Shown: positions 19,439-27,886, counted from the first letter of the stretch. The stretch is DNA of 45,835 bases from Jatrophihabitans sp. (GCA_036399055.1 DASWNX010000023.1:1-45835), one strand, 5' to 3'. The notes: generated by a model not told the origin, from the sequence alone. A program made the numbers and translations.

Positions 19439-20377
19439 ATGGCCGCCAACGGATTGCCCGACGTCGTCGAGTTGGACAAGCTGCCCGCCCGGGTGGTCAT
19501 CTGCGAGGTGGGCCCGCGGGACGGGCTGCAGAACGAGTCGGCCATCGTGCCGGTGGAGGTCAAGCTCGAGTTCATCGAGCGCCTGGTGGACGCCGGTCAT
19601 CAACTGGTCGAGGTGACCAGCTTCGTGCACCCGTCCTGGGTGCCGCAGCTGGCCGACGCCGAGCAACTGCTGAGCCGGCTACCGCGCCGGCCCGGCGTCC
19701 GCTATCCGGTGCTGGTGCCCAACGCCCGCGGGCTGGACCGGGCACTGGACGCCGGCGTCACCGAGATCGCGATCTTCGGCAGCGCCACCGAGACCTTCGC
19801 CCGGCGCAACCTCAACCGGACGATGGCCGAGTCGGTGGAGATGTTCGCGCCGGTGGTGGCCGGAGCCCGCGAGCGTGGGCTGCGGGTGCGGGGTTACCTG
19901 TCGATGTGCTTCGGTGACCCGTGGGAAGGCCGGGTGCCGCTGCCTCAGGTGGTGCGGGCGGCGACTGCGTTGATGGGACTGGGTTGCACCGAACTGAGCC
20001 TGGGCGACACCATCGGAGTGGCCACGCCTGGTCAGGTCCGCGCGCTGCTGGCCCTGCTGGCCCAGGCCGGTGTGGACCTCGACAGCGTCGCGGTGCATTT
20101 TCACGACACCTACGGCCAGGCGCTGGCCAACACGCTGGCCGCGCTGCAGTGCGGCGTCTCGATCGTCGACGCCTCCGCCGGCGGCCTGGGCGGCTGCCCC
20201 TACGCCGAGAGCGCGACCGGCAACCTGGCCACCGAGGACCTGCTGTGGCAGCTGGCAGGACTGGGCATCCAGACCGGGGTCGATTTGACCAAGCTGGTCG
20301 AGACCAGCGTCTGGATGGCCGGTCAGCTCGGCCGGCCAAGCCCGTCCCGGGTGGTGCAGGCGCTCGCGCCGCGCTGA
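19439..20377 (+). CDS. Hydroxymethylglutaryl-CoA lyase
   Basis: Splits 3-hydroxy-3-methylglutaryl-CoA into acetoacetate and acetyl-CoA, the last step of leucine breakdown (312 aa). TIM-barrel DRE-family motifs are present: VGPRDGLQNE (catalytic Arg and Asp), VTSFVHPSWVPQL, HFHDTYGQALAN (metal-binding His-x-His) and the G-loop GGLGGCPYAESATGN with the active-site Cys. Its products feed the acetoacetyl-CoA chemistry encoded around it. Other members of the DRE-TIM family, such as the citramalate synthases, are less likely given the Cys G-loop. Confidence 0.92.
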   Translation: MAANGLPDVVELDKLPARVVICEVGPRDGLQNESAIVPVEVKLEFIERLVDAGHQLVEVTSFVHPSWVPQLADAEQLLSRLPRRPGVRYPVLVPNARGLDRALDAGVTEIAIFGSATETFARRNLNRTMAESVEMFAPVVAGARERGLRVRGYLSMCFGDPWEGRVPLPQVVRAATALMGLGCTELSLGDTIGVATPGQVRALLALLAQAGVDLDSVAVHFHDTYGQALANTLAALQCGVSIVDASAGGLGGCPYAESATGNLATEDLLWQLAGLGIQTGVDLTKLVETSVWMAGQLGRPSPSRVVQALAPR

Positions 20378-20404
20378 GGTCGGCGCTGGCTGCGCCTTCG
20401 CCGT

Positions 20405-20410
20405 TAGACT
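20405..20410 (+). promoter_or_regulatory. Candidate -10 box of a small zinc-binding protein gene
   Basis: TAGACT ends 6 bases before the ATG at 20417 without any ribosome site, predicting a leaderless transcript. Confidence 0.5.
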
Positions 20411-20416
20411 CGACCG

Positions 20417-20758
20417 ATGCCCCGTCGTAATCTGCCCGCCCGGCACGGGGCGGCTCGCAAGCCCGTCGCCAGTGGCCGGGCCGCCGACGGGGCCGGCGAG
20501 CGCCGCGGCGGTGAGCAGGCGCAGTGGTGGCGCGGCGTGGAGTACCGGGTGCGGGCAGTGTCCGGGTCGGCGTCGTCGACGTACCGGTGCCCGGGCTGCG
20601 ACCAGCTGCTGGCGGCCGGAGTAGCCCATCTGGTGGCCTGGCCGGGCGATGACCTGGACGCCTCGGACCGCCGGCACTGGCACACCGCCTGCTGGCAGGC
20701 GCGGGAGCGGCGGACGCCAGGCGTCCAGCGCAGCCGCAACGCCCCGCGCTACGGTTGA
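20417..20758 (+). CDS. Small zinc-finger-like protein of unknown function
   Basis: 113 aa. The first about 40 residues are basic and disordered. The core is a probable zinc site formed by C58-x2-C61 (YRCPGCDQ) and H87-x-H89-x2-C92 (HWHTACW). Similar small proteins in Streptomyces are often labelled ATP/GTP-binding protein, but no nucleotide motif is visible here. It is convergent with the permease gene, 13 bases apart. No function is proposed. Confidence 0.75.
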   Translation: MPRRNLPARHGAARKPVASGRAADGAGERRGGEQAQWWRGVEYRVRAVSGSASSTYRCPGCDQLLAAGVAHLVAWPGDDLDASDRRHWHTACWQARERRTPGVQRSRNAPRYG

Positions 20759-20771
20759 GAGCCTGCCGGCC

Positions 20772-21854
20772 TCAGCGGCTGGCCTGGCGCGGCAGCACCA
20801 CCTCGCGCATGATCAGGGTGATCACCGCCACCAGCGGGATCGAGATCAGGAAGCCGACCACGCCCAGCGTCGTGTAACCCGCCAGGGCTCCGACCAGCGC
20901 CGACGCCGGGCTGATCCGGACCGACCGGTCGAGCAGCCGGGGAAAGAACACCAGCCGGGCCAGCACCTCGTAGGCGATGAAGAAGCAGATCACCGCGATA
21001 CCGGTGGGAACCGATTCGAGCATGACGACGGTCGAGACCACGACTCCGGCCAGCGCGGTGCCGACCACCGGCGCCAGATCCAGCAAGGCCGCGATGAAGG
21101 CCAGCGCGAAGGGGTAGGGCACCCCGACGGCCCACAGGAACACCAGCGTGAAGGTGCCCCGAAGCAGGGCCAGGGCCACCGTGCCGATTACGTAGGCGCC
21201 GATCTGGGCCACGATCTTGTCGCCGATCCCGCTGACCTGGGTCCGGCGTGAGGCCGGCGTCATCCGGTAGACGAAGGCGGTGATGTCACGCAGGTAGGCG
21301 AGGAAGTACAGCGTCAGGATCGCCAGCGTGAAGGCCTTGAAGATGCTCGCGGCGACCGTGGTGCCGACGCTGAGCAGGTTGCCGGCCACCTGCTGGTCCA
21401 CGGTCGAGCCCTGCAGCCGGTTCTGCAGGGAGGCCAGCAGGCCGAACCGCCGGTCCAGGTCGGCGATCCGGCGGTGGTGCTGCAGATCGGACACATAACC
21501 GGGCAGGTTGCGCGTGAAGGTGCTGGTCTGCTCGACCAGCGGCGGGATGACCGCCACGCACATGCCGATCAGGAACACCAGGACGCCCACGAACACGATG
21601 GCCACGGCCATGCCGCGCTTGATCCCGCCGGCGTTCTCCATGCGGCGCACCGCGGGGTCCAGTCCGGCGGCCAGGAACAGCGACAGCGCCAGCAGCAGCA
21701 AGGTGTCCTTGCTCTGGTCCAGGGCTCGGAACAGCAGGTAGGTCAGACCGAAGCCGACCGTCGCGGTGAGGCCGAGCCGGAAGGGCGAGTAAGTGGCGAA
21801 CCCCCGCCTCGGGGGTGCGGTCAGGTGGTTCGCGGGCTCGACCGGCTCGCTCAC
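20772..21854 (-). CDS. AI-2E (PerM/TqsA) family permease
   Basis: Membrane protein (360 aa) with about eight hydrophobic segments in the usual arrangement: two pairs at the N-terminus, a periplasmic-type amphipathic region around residues 120-170, then a C-terminal block with DLAPVVGTALAGVVV and PRLLDRSVRISP, the family signature. Members export signals or exchange ions, and the substrate cannot be told. The GTG start overlaps the stop of the DivIVA-like gene as GTGA, so the pair is translated together. Confidence 0.85.
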   Translation of the reverse strand: MSEPVEPANHLTAPPRRGFATYSPFRLGLTATVGFGLTYLLFRALDQSKDTLLLLALSLFLAAGLDPAVRRMENAGGIKRGMAVAIVFVGVLVFLIGMCVAVIPPLVEQTSTFTRNLPGYVSDLQHHRRIADLDRRFGLLASLQNRLQGSTVDQQVAGNLLSVGTTVAASIFKAFTLAILTLYFLAYLRDITAFVYRMTPASRRTQVSGIGDKIVAQIGAYVIGTVALALLRGTFTLVFLWAVGVPYPFALAFIAALLDLAPVVGTALAGVVVSTVVMLESVPTGIAVICFFIAYEVLARLVFFPRLLDRSVRISPASALVGALAGYTTLGVVGFLISIPLVAVITLIMREVVLPRQASR

Positions 21855-22792
21855 GGGGAGGCGGCGTCGGAGATGACCTCGCCGAGGCGCTGGTGCAGCT
21901 CGCGAAGCCGCTGATGAGTCTGCTGGCGCTCGGCGTGGAGGGCGGCAGCCTGCTCGCGAGCCTCGGTGATCAGCTGCTCGGCGGTGGCGCGAGCGGCCTG
22001 CTGGTCGAGTTGGGCTTGCCGCTCGGCGCTGCTGCGCCGGCTCCGCAGGGTGATCTCGAAGTCCTGCTCGGCGGTTCGCAGCCGTTCGATCGACGCTCGC
22101 TCGGCCGCGGCGCGGGCGGCGGCGGCCTCGTCGTCGAGCCGGTCACGCTCAGCGGCGGCGGCCTCGGTGATGCTGGCCCCCGCAGCGACGGCCTTGTCCA
22201 GCTCGGCAGTGGCGAGGTCGAGGATCTTGGAGGCCTCGGCCCGGGCCTTGTCCAGCTCGGCCGCGCTCTGCACCCGGGCCTGAGCCAGCTTCTGGTCGGC
22301 TTCGGCCGAGCGCTGGGCGGCGCCGGCCGTCAGCCGCTGCTGGGCCGCGGCGGCCTCGGCGCGAACCCGTTCGGCGTCTGCGCGAGCGGCCGAGAGCACC
22401 CGGTCGGCCTGCTCCTCGGCTGCCCGCCGGATCGCGGCCGCCTCCTCCTCGGCGGTGCGCCGGGTCTGGTCGGCTTCGTCGGTGGCCAGTTGCAACATGT
22501 CGCGGATCCGGTCCGAGACGTGCACCACCGGGCTCGGCGCTTCGGAGGCCTTGGCGGCCTGCTGCTTGAGCGACTCGATATAGGCCTCACGGCTGGCCAG
22601 TTGCGCGGCTCGGTCTGCGCTGGTGGACAGCGCGGCGTCACGGGCTGCTTTCAGCTCGGCGATCTGGGTCTCGGCCTGGGAGACGTAGCTGTCCACCTGG
22701 CGCTTGTCGTAGCCGCGGATGCCGACGTCGAAGATGGGCTCGTCCTCGTCGAGCAACGGCAGGAGTTCTGTGCTGTTGTCTTCGGCTGCCAT
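21851..22792 (-). CDS. DivIVA-domain coiled-coil protein
   Basis: 313 aa. A short acidic N-terminus leads to the DivIVA-type lipid-binding motif FDVGIRGYDKRQVDSYV (residues 21-37), followed by about 260 residues of almost continuous Ala/Glu/Arg/Gln coiled coil. Relatives (DivIVA, Wag31, Scy, FilP-like) organise polar growth or septation in actinobacteria. The much longer coiled coil and position away from the ftsZ cluster argue against it being the main DivIVA. The start at ATG 22792 is chosen because the motif follows closely. The frame is open upstream to 22984. It is in an operon with the permease. Confidence 0.8.
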   Translation of the reverse strand: MAAEDNSTELLPLLDEDEPIFDVGIRGYDKRQVDSYVSQAETQIAELKAARDAALSTSADRAAQLASREAYIESLKQQAAKASEAPSPVVHVSDRIRDMLQLATDEADQTRRTAEEEAAAIRRAAEEQADRVLSAARADAERVRAEAAAAQQRLTAGAAQRSAEADQKLAQARVQSAAELDKARAEASKILDLATAELDKAVAAGASITEAAAAERDRLDDEAAAARAAAERASIERLRTAEQDFEITLRSRRSSAERQAQLDQQAARATAEQLITEAREQAAALHAERQQTHQRLRELHQRLGEVISDAASP

Positions 22793-22893
22793 GCCACCAT
22801 GGTCGCATGTCCGGCGCCGGCCCGACTGGCGGTGACGGCCGTGTCCTGACCTTCCAGAGCGACTCGCGCACGCGCGCGTGCCGCCCGCCGGCC

Positions 22894-24234
22894 TCAGGCG
22901 TCGCGGAAGCGGTTGATCGCCGGCAGGTGCTCGGCGCGCAGGTCCGGCGCCGTCACACCCTGGCCCTCGCCGTCGGCCAGGCACAGCACGCCGACCTTGC
23001 CCTGGTGGGTGTTGCGGTGCACGTCGTAGGCGGCCTGCCCGGTCTCGGCCAGCGGGTAGGTCCGCGACAGCGTCGGATGGATCGCGGCCTTGGCGATCAG
23101 CCGGTTGGCCTCCCAGGACTCGCGGTAGTTGGCGAAGTGCGAGCCGATGATGCGCTTGAGGTTCATCCAGAGGTAGCGGTTGTCGTACTCGTGCAGGTAA
23201 CCCGACGTCGAGGCGCAGGTGACGATCGTGCCGCCTCGCTTGGCGACGAAGACCGAAGCGCCGAAGGTCTCGCGACCGGGGTGCTCGAAGACGATGTCGG
23301 GGTCATCGCCGCCGGTGAGCTCGCGGATCCGCGCGCCCAACCGCTTCCACTCGGCCTGGTCCTGGGTCTGGGGGTCCTTCCAGAACCGGTACCCCTCGGC
23401 TGACCGGTCGATGATCAGCTCCGCGCCCATCCGCCGGCACAGCTCGGCCTTGTCCGGCGAGGAGACCACGCAGACCGGGGTGGCGCCGCCGTTGAGCGCG
23501 TACTGGGTGGCATAGCCGCCCAGGCCGCCGGAGGCGCCCCAGATCAGCACCACGTCGCCCTGCTTCATGTCAGCGCCGTGGTGGCTGACCAGCTGCCGGT
23601 AGGCGGTGGAGTTGACCAGGCCGGGGGAGGCGGCCTCCTCCCAGGTCAGGTGCTCGGGCTTGGGCATCAGCTGGTTGGACTTGACCAGGGCCAGCTCGGC
23701 CAGGCCGCCGAAGTTGGTCTCGAAGCCCCAGATGCGCTGCTGCGGGTCCATCATGGTGTCGTCGTGGCCCTGTGGGTCCTCCAGCTCTACCGACAGGCAG
23801 TGCGCCACCACCCGGTCACCCACCTGCCACCGCGACACCCCCGGGCCGGTCCGCAGCACCACGCCCGAGAGGTCCGAGCCCACCACGTGGTAGGGCTGGT
23901 CGTGCTTGCGGGCCAGCTCGGAGCTGCGGGCGTAGCGCTGCAGGAAGGAGAAGGTCGACACCGGCTCGAAGATGGACGTCCAGACCGTGTTGTAGTTGAT
24001 CGCACTGGCCATCACCGCGATCAGCGCCTCGCCCGGCCCCACCTCGGGGGTCGGCACCTGTTGCAGGTGCAGGGACTTGCGCGGGTCCTTGTCGCGGGTG
24101 CTCAGACCCGCGAACATGTCGGCCTCATCGGCGCGCACGACCACGCCCTGGTAGCTGTCGGGAACCGCCAGCCCGGCCAGGTCCGACAGCGAGTCGGCGC
24201 TGGCTTGGTTGACGGCGGCACGTATTTGGTCCAC
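22894..24234 (-). CDS. ccr: Crotonyl-CoA carboxylase/reductase
   Basis: Reductively carboxylates crotonyl-CoA to (2S)-ethylmalonyl-CoA with NADPH and CO2, the key step of the ethylmalonyl-CoA pathway and a source of ethylmalonyl extender units. It is 446 aa, a medium-chain reductase fold with the NADPH loop WGASGGLGG. The four CO2-pocket residues known from Kitasatospora setae (Asn81, Phe170, Glu171, His365) are all kept, as N82 (INYNTVW), F171-E172 (WGFETNF) and H366 (GSHFANY), so the carboxylating activity should be intact. The GTG start has GGAAGGG upstream. The promoter carries a candidate operator shared with the mutase gene. Confidence 0.95.
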   Translation of the reverse strand: MDQIRAAVNQASADSLSDLAGLAVPDSYQGVVVRADEADMFAGLSTRDKDPRKSLHLQQVPTPEVGPGEALIAVMASAINYNTVWTSIFEPVSTFSFLQRYARSSELARKHDQPYHVVGSDLSGVVLRTGPGVSRWQVGDRVVAHCLSVELEDPQGHDDTMMDPQQRIWGFETNFGGLAELALVKSNQLMPKPEHLTWEEAASPGLVNSTAYRQLVSHHGADMKQGDVVLIWGASGGLGGYATQYALNGGATPVCVVSSPDKAELCRRMGAELIIDRSAEGYRFWKDPQTQDQAEWKRLGARIRELTGGDDPDIVFEHPGRETFGASVFVAKRGGTIVTCASTSGYLHEYDNRYLWMNLKRIIGSHFANYRESWEANRLIAKAAIHPTLSRTYPLAETGQAAYDVHRNTHQGKVGVLCLADGEGQGVTAPDLRAEHLPAINRFRDA

Positions 24235-24279
24235 GGCGGAGCCCTTCCGGGTTGAACGCGCAGGCTTGACGTTTCGAGC

Positions 24280-24299
24280 AGGTTACTGACGGGTAGCGC
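24280..24299 (-). promoter_or_regulatory. ccr promoter: -10 box overlapped by a shared operator-like motif
   Basis: On the minus strand TAACCT (24285-24280) is a fair -10 box, giving a leader of about 40 bases. The plus-strand sequence TTACTGACGGGTAGCGC (24283-24299) overlaps it and matches 13 of 17 bases of the motif before the ethylmalonyl-CoA mutase gene. Overlap of a candidate operator and the -10 box suggests repression. Confidence 0.45.
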
Positions 24300-24322
24300 T
24301 TTCGGCGGAGTGGCGTGACGGT

Positions 24323-24745
24323 TCACACAGCCGGCGTCGCCGGCTCCACCAACTCGATCAGCACGCCTCCGGCGTCCTTGGGGTGCACGAAGTTGACCCG
24401 GGAGCCGGCGGTGCCGCGCTTGGGCTGGTCATAAATCAATCGCAGGCCCCGGCTTCGCAGCTCGGCCGACGTCGCCTCGATGTCGTCGACGGTGTATGCC
24501 AGCTGCTGCATGCCGGGGCCGTTGCGGTCGAGGAACTTGGCCAGCGTCGAGCTGCCGTCCAACGGCGCCAACAGCTGGATCTGGCTGACGCCGTCGCCGA
24601 CCGACAGCATCGCCTCGCGGACGCCCTGCTCGGAGTTGACCTCCTCGTGCACGCTCAGAAGACCGAAGGTGTCGCGGTAGAAGGCGATGGCCGCGTCAAG
24701 GTCGGCGACGGCGATCCCCACATGGTCGATCCGCAGGATGGTCAT
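24323..24745 (-). CDS. mce: Methylmalonyl-CoA (ethylmalonyl-CoA) epimerase
   Basis: Interconverts the 2R and 2S forms of methylmalonyl-CoA, and in this pathway of ethylmalonyl-CoA. About 140 aa in the vicinal-oxygen-chelate fold: RIDHVGIAVADLDAAIAFY (first metal His), IQLLAP (metal Gln) and VLIELVEPA (metal Glu). Where many epimerases have a second metal His, the sequence reads GPGMQQLAYTV. As I recall, related actinobacterial proteins also have Gln-Gln. The start at ATG 24745 is preferred over GTG 24751. It lies between ccr and the divergent thiolase gene. Confidence 0.88.
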   Translation of the reverse strand: MTILRIDHVGIAVADLDAAIAFYRDTFGLLSVHEEVNSEQGVREAMLSVGDGVSQIQLLAPLDGSSTLAKFLDRNGPGMQQLAYTVDDIEATSAELRSRGLRLIYDQPKRGTAGSRVNFVHPKDAGGVLIELVEPATPAV

Positions 24746-24832
24746 GGCCACATGGTGGGTGCTGGCAGGCCTGCAGAAAAGCGCAGGTGGCGCGGCTCAT
24801 ATCCCGGCAAGGCTGGCTCTGGCCGGGAAGCT

Positions 24833-24851
24833 CGATATTGTGGGCATATCG
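24833..24851. promoter_or_regulatory. Inverted repeat between the divergent epimerase and thiolase genes
   Basis: CGATAT-N7-ATATCG is a perfect 6-base inverted repeat in the 180-base divergent region 24746-24925, in a locally AT-rich spot. A dimeric regulator could control both genes from here. Confidence 0.4.
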
Positions 24852-24925
24852 CGCCCGCGACAGCCCATCTGTCCGCGGCGTCCGGGCAGCACGTCGCTGC
24901 TGCCCCCCAGCTGTAGGAGGCAGAC

Positions 24926-26167
24926 ATGTCAGCAACCACCTCGGTGATCGTCGCCGGCGCCCGCACCCCGGTAGGCAAGCTGCTCGGCGCGCTCAAGGAC
25001 TTCTCCGCCGCCGACCTGGGCGGCGTGGCCATCAAGGCCGCCCTGGAGAAGTCCGGCGTCGCCCCGGAGCAGGTGCAGTACGTGATCATGGGCCAGGTGC
25101 TCACCGCCGGCGCCGGCCAGATCCCCGCGCGTCAGGCCGCCCACAAGGCAGGCATCCCGCTGACCGTGCCGGCGCTGACCATCAACAAGGTCTGCCTGTC
25201 CGGCCTCGACGCCATCGCCCTGGCCGACCAGTTAATCCGGGCCGGCGAGTTCGAGGTGATCGTGGCCGGCGGACAGGAGTCGATGACCCAGTCGCCGCAC
25301 CTGCTGGCCAAGTCTCGCGAGGGCTTCAAGTACGGCCCCGTCCAGATGCAGGACCACATGGCCTACGACGGCCTCTGGGACGTCTTCACCGACCAGGCGA
25401 TGGGCGGGCTGACCGAGGCGGCCAACAACGGTGACTGGGAGTTCAGCCGCCAGGAGCAGGACGCCTACGCCGCCCGCAGCCACCAGCTGGCCGCCGAGGG
25501 CTGGAAGAACGGCGTCTACGACGACGAGGTCGTGCCGGTCTGGATTCCCCAGCGCAAGGGCGAGCCTCTGGAGTTCCGCTACGACGAGGGTGTCCGCGCT
25601 GACACCAACGTCGAGACGCTGGCCCGGTTGCGCCCGGCGTTCCGCCCGGACGGCACCATCACGGCCGGATCGGCCTCGCCGATCTCCGACGGCGCCGCCG
25701 CGGTCGTGGTCATGAGCAAGGCCAAGGCCGAGGAGCTGGGCCTGAGCTGGCTGGCCGAGATCGGCGCGCACGGCGTGGTCGCGGGACCGGACTCAAGCCT
25801 GCAGCACCAGCCGGCCAACGCCATCCGGGCGGCGCTCGCCAAGGAAGGCATCACGGTCGCCGAGCTGGACTTGATCGAGATCAACGAGGCCTTCGCCGCG
25901 GTCGGGCTGGCCTCGGCCAAGGAACTCGGCGTCCCGGCCGACATCGTCAACCCCAACGGCGGCGCGATCGCCATCGGCCACCCGATCGGGATGTCGGGCG
26001 CCCGGCTCACCCTGCACCTGGCGCTGGAGCTGCAGCGCCGCGGCGGCGGGATCGGCGTGGCGGCGCTGTGCGGCGGCGGCGGTCAGGGCGACGCCCTGAT
26101 CGTGCGGGTCCCCAAGCGATCGAGCGCCCACAACCCGACCTCTGACAATCCGACCCCAGCGGCCTGA
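24926..26167 (+). CDS. Acetyl-CoA C-acetyltransferase (thiolase)
   Basis: Condenses two acetyl-CoA to acetoacetyl-CoA, or cleaves it (413 aa). Catalytic residues are visible: nucleophile C90 ([10 protein letters not shown]), H352 ([12 protein letters not shown]) and the second Cys C382 ([11 protein letters not shown]). The NPNGG block and NEAFAAV motif fit biosynthetic/short-chain thiolases. GTAGGAGG stands before the ATG. It would supply acetoacetyl-CoA to the hydroxybutyryl-CoA dehydrogenases and Ccr. meaB starts 3 bases after its stop. Confidence 0.93.
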   Translation: MSATTSVIVAGARTPVGKLLGALKDFSAADLGGVAIKAALEKSGVAPEQVQYVIMGQVLTAGAGQIPARQAAHKAGIPLTVPALTINKVCLSGLDAIALADQLIRAGEFEVIVAGGQESMTQSPHLLAKSREGFKYGPVQMQDHMAYDGLWDVFTDQAMGGLTEAANNGDWEFSRQEQDAYAARSHQLAAEGWKNGVYDDEVVPVWIPQRKGEPLEFRYDEGVRADTNVETLARLRPAFRPDGTITAGSASPISDGAAAVVVMSKAKAEELGLSWLAEIGAHGVVAGPDSSLQHQPANAIRAALAKEGITVAELDLIEINEAFAAVGLASAKELGVPADIVNPNGGAIAIGHPIGMSGARLTLHLALELQRRGGGIGVAALCGGGGQGDALIVRVPKRSSAHNPTSDNPTPAA

Positions 26168-26170
26168 TCG

Positions 26171-27160
26171 GTGGTCTCCGGGCGACCTTCCTCGCGCAGG
26201 GCCAGGCCTGACGTAGCCGAACTCGTGGAGCGGGCCAGGCAGGCCGACCCGCGTTCGGTCGCCAGGCTGATCTCACTCGTCGAGGACGGCTCGCCCGCGC
26301 TGCGGGAGGTCGCCGAACGGTTGATGCCCTTCACCGGCCATGCGCAGGTGGTGGGCATCACCGGCTCGCCGGGTGTCGGCAAGTCGACCTCGACGTCGGC
26401 CCTGGTCGGCGCGCTCCGGGCGGCGGACAAGCGGGTCGCGATCCTGGCGGTCGACCCGTCCTCGCCGTTCTCCGGCGGTGCGTTGCTCGGTGATCGGGTG
26501 CGGATGCAGGACCACGCCACCGACCCGGGTGTCTTCATCCGTTCGATGGCCACCCGTGGACACCTGGGCGGTTTGGCCGCCGCGGCGCCGCAGGCCCTGC
26601 GGGTGCTGGACGCGGTGGGCTGCGACGTGGTGTTGATCGAGACGGTGGGAGTGGGCCAGTCCGAGGTCGAGGTGGTGCAGCTGGCCGACACCACCGTGGT
26701 GCTGCTCGCCCCGGGCATGGGTGACGGCATCCAGGCGGCCAAGGCCGGCATCCTCGAGATCGCCGACGTCTTCGTGGTCAACAAGGCCGATCGTGACGGC
26801 GCCGATCAAGTCGCGCGCGACCTGCGCTACATGCAGTCCCTGGGCGGCAAGCACTCCACGGCCGGCGCCTGGCGCCCGCCGATCGTCAAGACCGTGGCAG
26901 CGCGCGGCGAGGGCGTCGAGGACCTGGTGGCCGCCATCGACAAGCACCGGGACTGGATGACGGGCACCGGTGAGCTGCGGCGACGCAGGCAGGCCCGGGC
27001 CGGCGCCGAGATCGAGGCGATCGCCGTGGAGGCTGTGCGGCGACGGTTCAGTGAGATCCACGGCGCGGCCGGGTTGGACGAGCTGGCCAGCGGAGTGGCC
27101 GCCGGCCGGCTGGACCCCTACGCCGCCGCCGACGAGCTGGTCGCCTCACTGCCTGCCTGA
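26171..27160 (+). CDS. meaB: MeaB/ArgK-type GTPase, acyl-CoA mutase chaperone
   Basis: G3E-family GTPase (329 aa) that protects adenosylcobalamin-dependent acyl-CoA mutases and gates cofactor loading. P-loop G65SPGVGKST, switch and Walker regions ILAVDPSSPFSGGALLGDR and VVLIETVGVGQSEVEV, and the NKADRDGA base-recognition motif are present. The helical C-terminal dimerisation arm is complete. The GTG start lies 3 bases after the thiolase stop, so it is co-transcribed. Probable clients are MeaA (12877) and the mutase at 44175. The stop codon lies in the first unit of a tandem repeat. Confidence 0.93.
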   Translation: MVSGRPSSRRARPDVAELVERARQADPRSVARLISLVEDGSPALREVAERLMPFTGHAQVVGITGSPGVGKSTSTSALVGALRAADKRVAILAVDPSSPFSGGALLGDRVRMQDHATDPGVFIRSMATRGHLGGLAAAAPQALRVLDAVGCDVVLIETVGVGQSEVEVVQLADTTVVLLAPGMGDGIQAAKAGILEIADVFVVNKADRDGADQVARDLRYMQSLGGKHSTAGAWRPPIVKTVAARGEGVEDLVAAIDKHRDWMTGTGELRRRRQARAGAEIEAIAVEAVRRRFSEIHGAAGLDELASGVAAGRLDPYAAADELVASLPA

Positions 27161-27276
27161 GCCGCGCTGCCTGAGCCGCGCTGCCTGAGCCGGGCTGCCT
27201 GAGCCGGGCTGCCTGAGCCGGGCTGCCTGAGCCGGGCTGCCTGAGCCGCGCTGCCTGAGCCGCGCTGCCTGAGCCG
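27155..27276 (+). repeat. 14-base tandem repeat between convergent meaB and idi
   Basis: Eight full copies of GCCTGAGCCGSGCT and a ninth partial copy run head to tail from 27155 to 27276. The variable base gives the order C, C, G, G, G, G, C, C, a symmetrical pattern. The meaB stop lies in copy 1. Each GGCT-GCCTG-AGCC step can fold as a small hairpin, so the array could also act in termination between the convergent genes. Confidence 0.92.
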
Positions 27277-27308
27277 GCCGCGGGTGCCCGCAGGGCGCTT
27301 GCCTGCGC

Positions 27309-27863
27309 TCAGGCTCCGCTTGGACGGCTCTGTTCCGGCGACCGCAGCTGTTCGATGCCGGGATGGCCGGCCAGCGCTTGGAGCTGCAGCACGCACCATG
27401 GCGACAGCTGCGGGGTCCGGCCCGAGAGCACGTCGTCCCAGTCCAGCCATCGGCTCTGCTCGACCTCCGAGGGCCGCAGTGTCGGCTCGCCACTGACCCG
27501 GACGCCGAAGACGGGGCAGATCTCGTTCTCCACCACGCCGTCGAGCTCGGCTCGGTAGCGGAAGTCGGGGAGCAGCTCGATCACCTCGTCGGCGCTCAGC
27601 CCGAGCTCGAAGTCCAGCCGCCGGCGCAGGGCCTGCTCGTTGGACTCCTCCGGCATGGGGTGACCGCAGCAGCTGTTGGTCCAGACCCCGGGCCAGGTCT
27701 GCTTGGAAAGCGCTCGCTGGGTCAGCAGGAACCGGCCCCGCGCGTCGAAGACGTAGGCCGAGAACGCCAGGTGCAGTGGAGTGCGGTCGTGGTGGCTGCT
27801 CGCCTTCGGGGCGGTTCCCACCGTGACGCCGGCCTCGTCGACCAGCACGATCAGCTCAGTCAT
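27309..27863 (-). CDS. idi: Isopentenyl-diphosphate delta-isomerase, type I
   Basis: Converts IPP to DMAPP, balancing precursors for prenyl chain synthesis (184 aa). It is a Nudix-fold protein with NSCCGHP (catalytic Cys at 65/66) and VENEICPVF (E112, E114), the residue pair of type I isomerases. WLDWDDV lies near the C-terminus. GAAGGGA precedes the ATG. It diverges from the P450 gene, and the two share an intergenic region containing a perfect inverted repeat. Its position next to the prenyl synthase operon implies a role in terpenoid supply. Confidence 0.94.
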   Translation of the reverse strand: MTELIVLVDEAGVTVGTAPKASSHHDRTPLHLAFSAYVFDARGRFLLTQRALSKQTWPGVWTNSCCGHPMPEESNEQALRRRLDFELGLSADEVIELLPDFRYRAELDGVVENEICPVFGVRVSGEPTLRPSEVEQSRWLDWDDVLSGRTPQLSPWCVLQLQALAGHPGIEQLRSPEQSRPSGA

Positions 27864-27886
27864 GGCTTCCCTTCACCGCGCCGGTT

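Noticed and set aside
22793-22984. Upstream extension of the DivIVA-like gene
   Set aside because: Arg/Gly-rich sequence overlapping the end of ccr. The DivIVA motif begins soon after ATG 22792.
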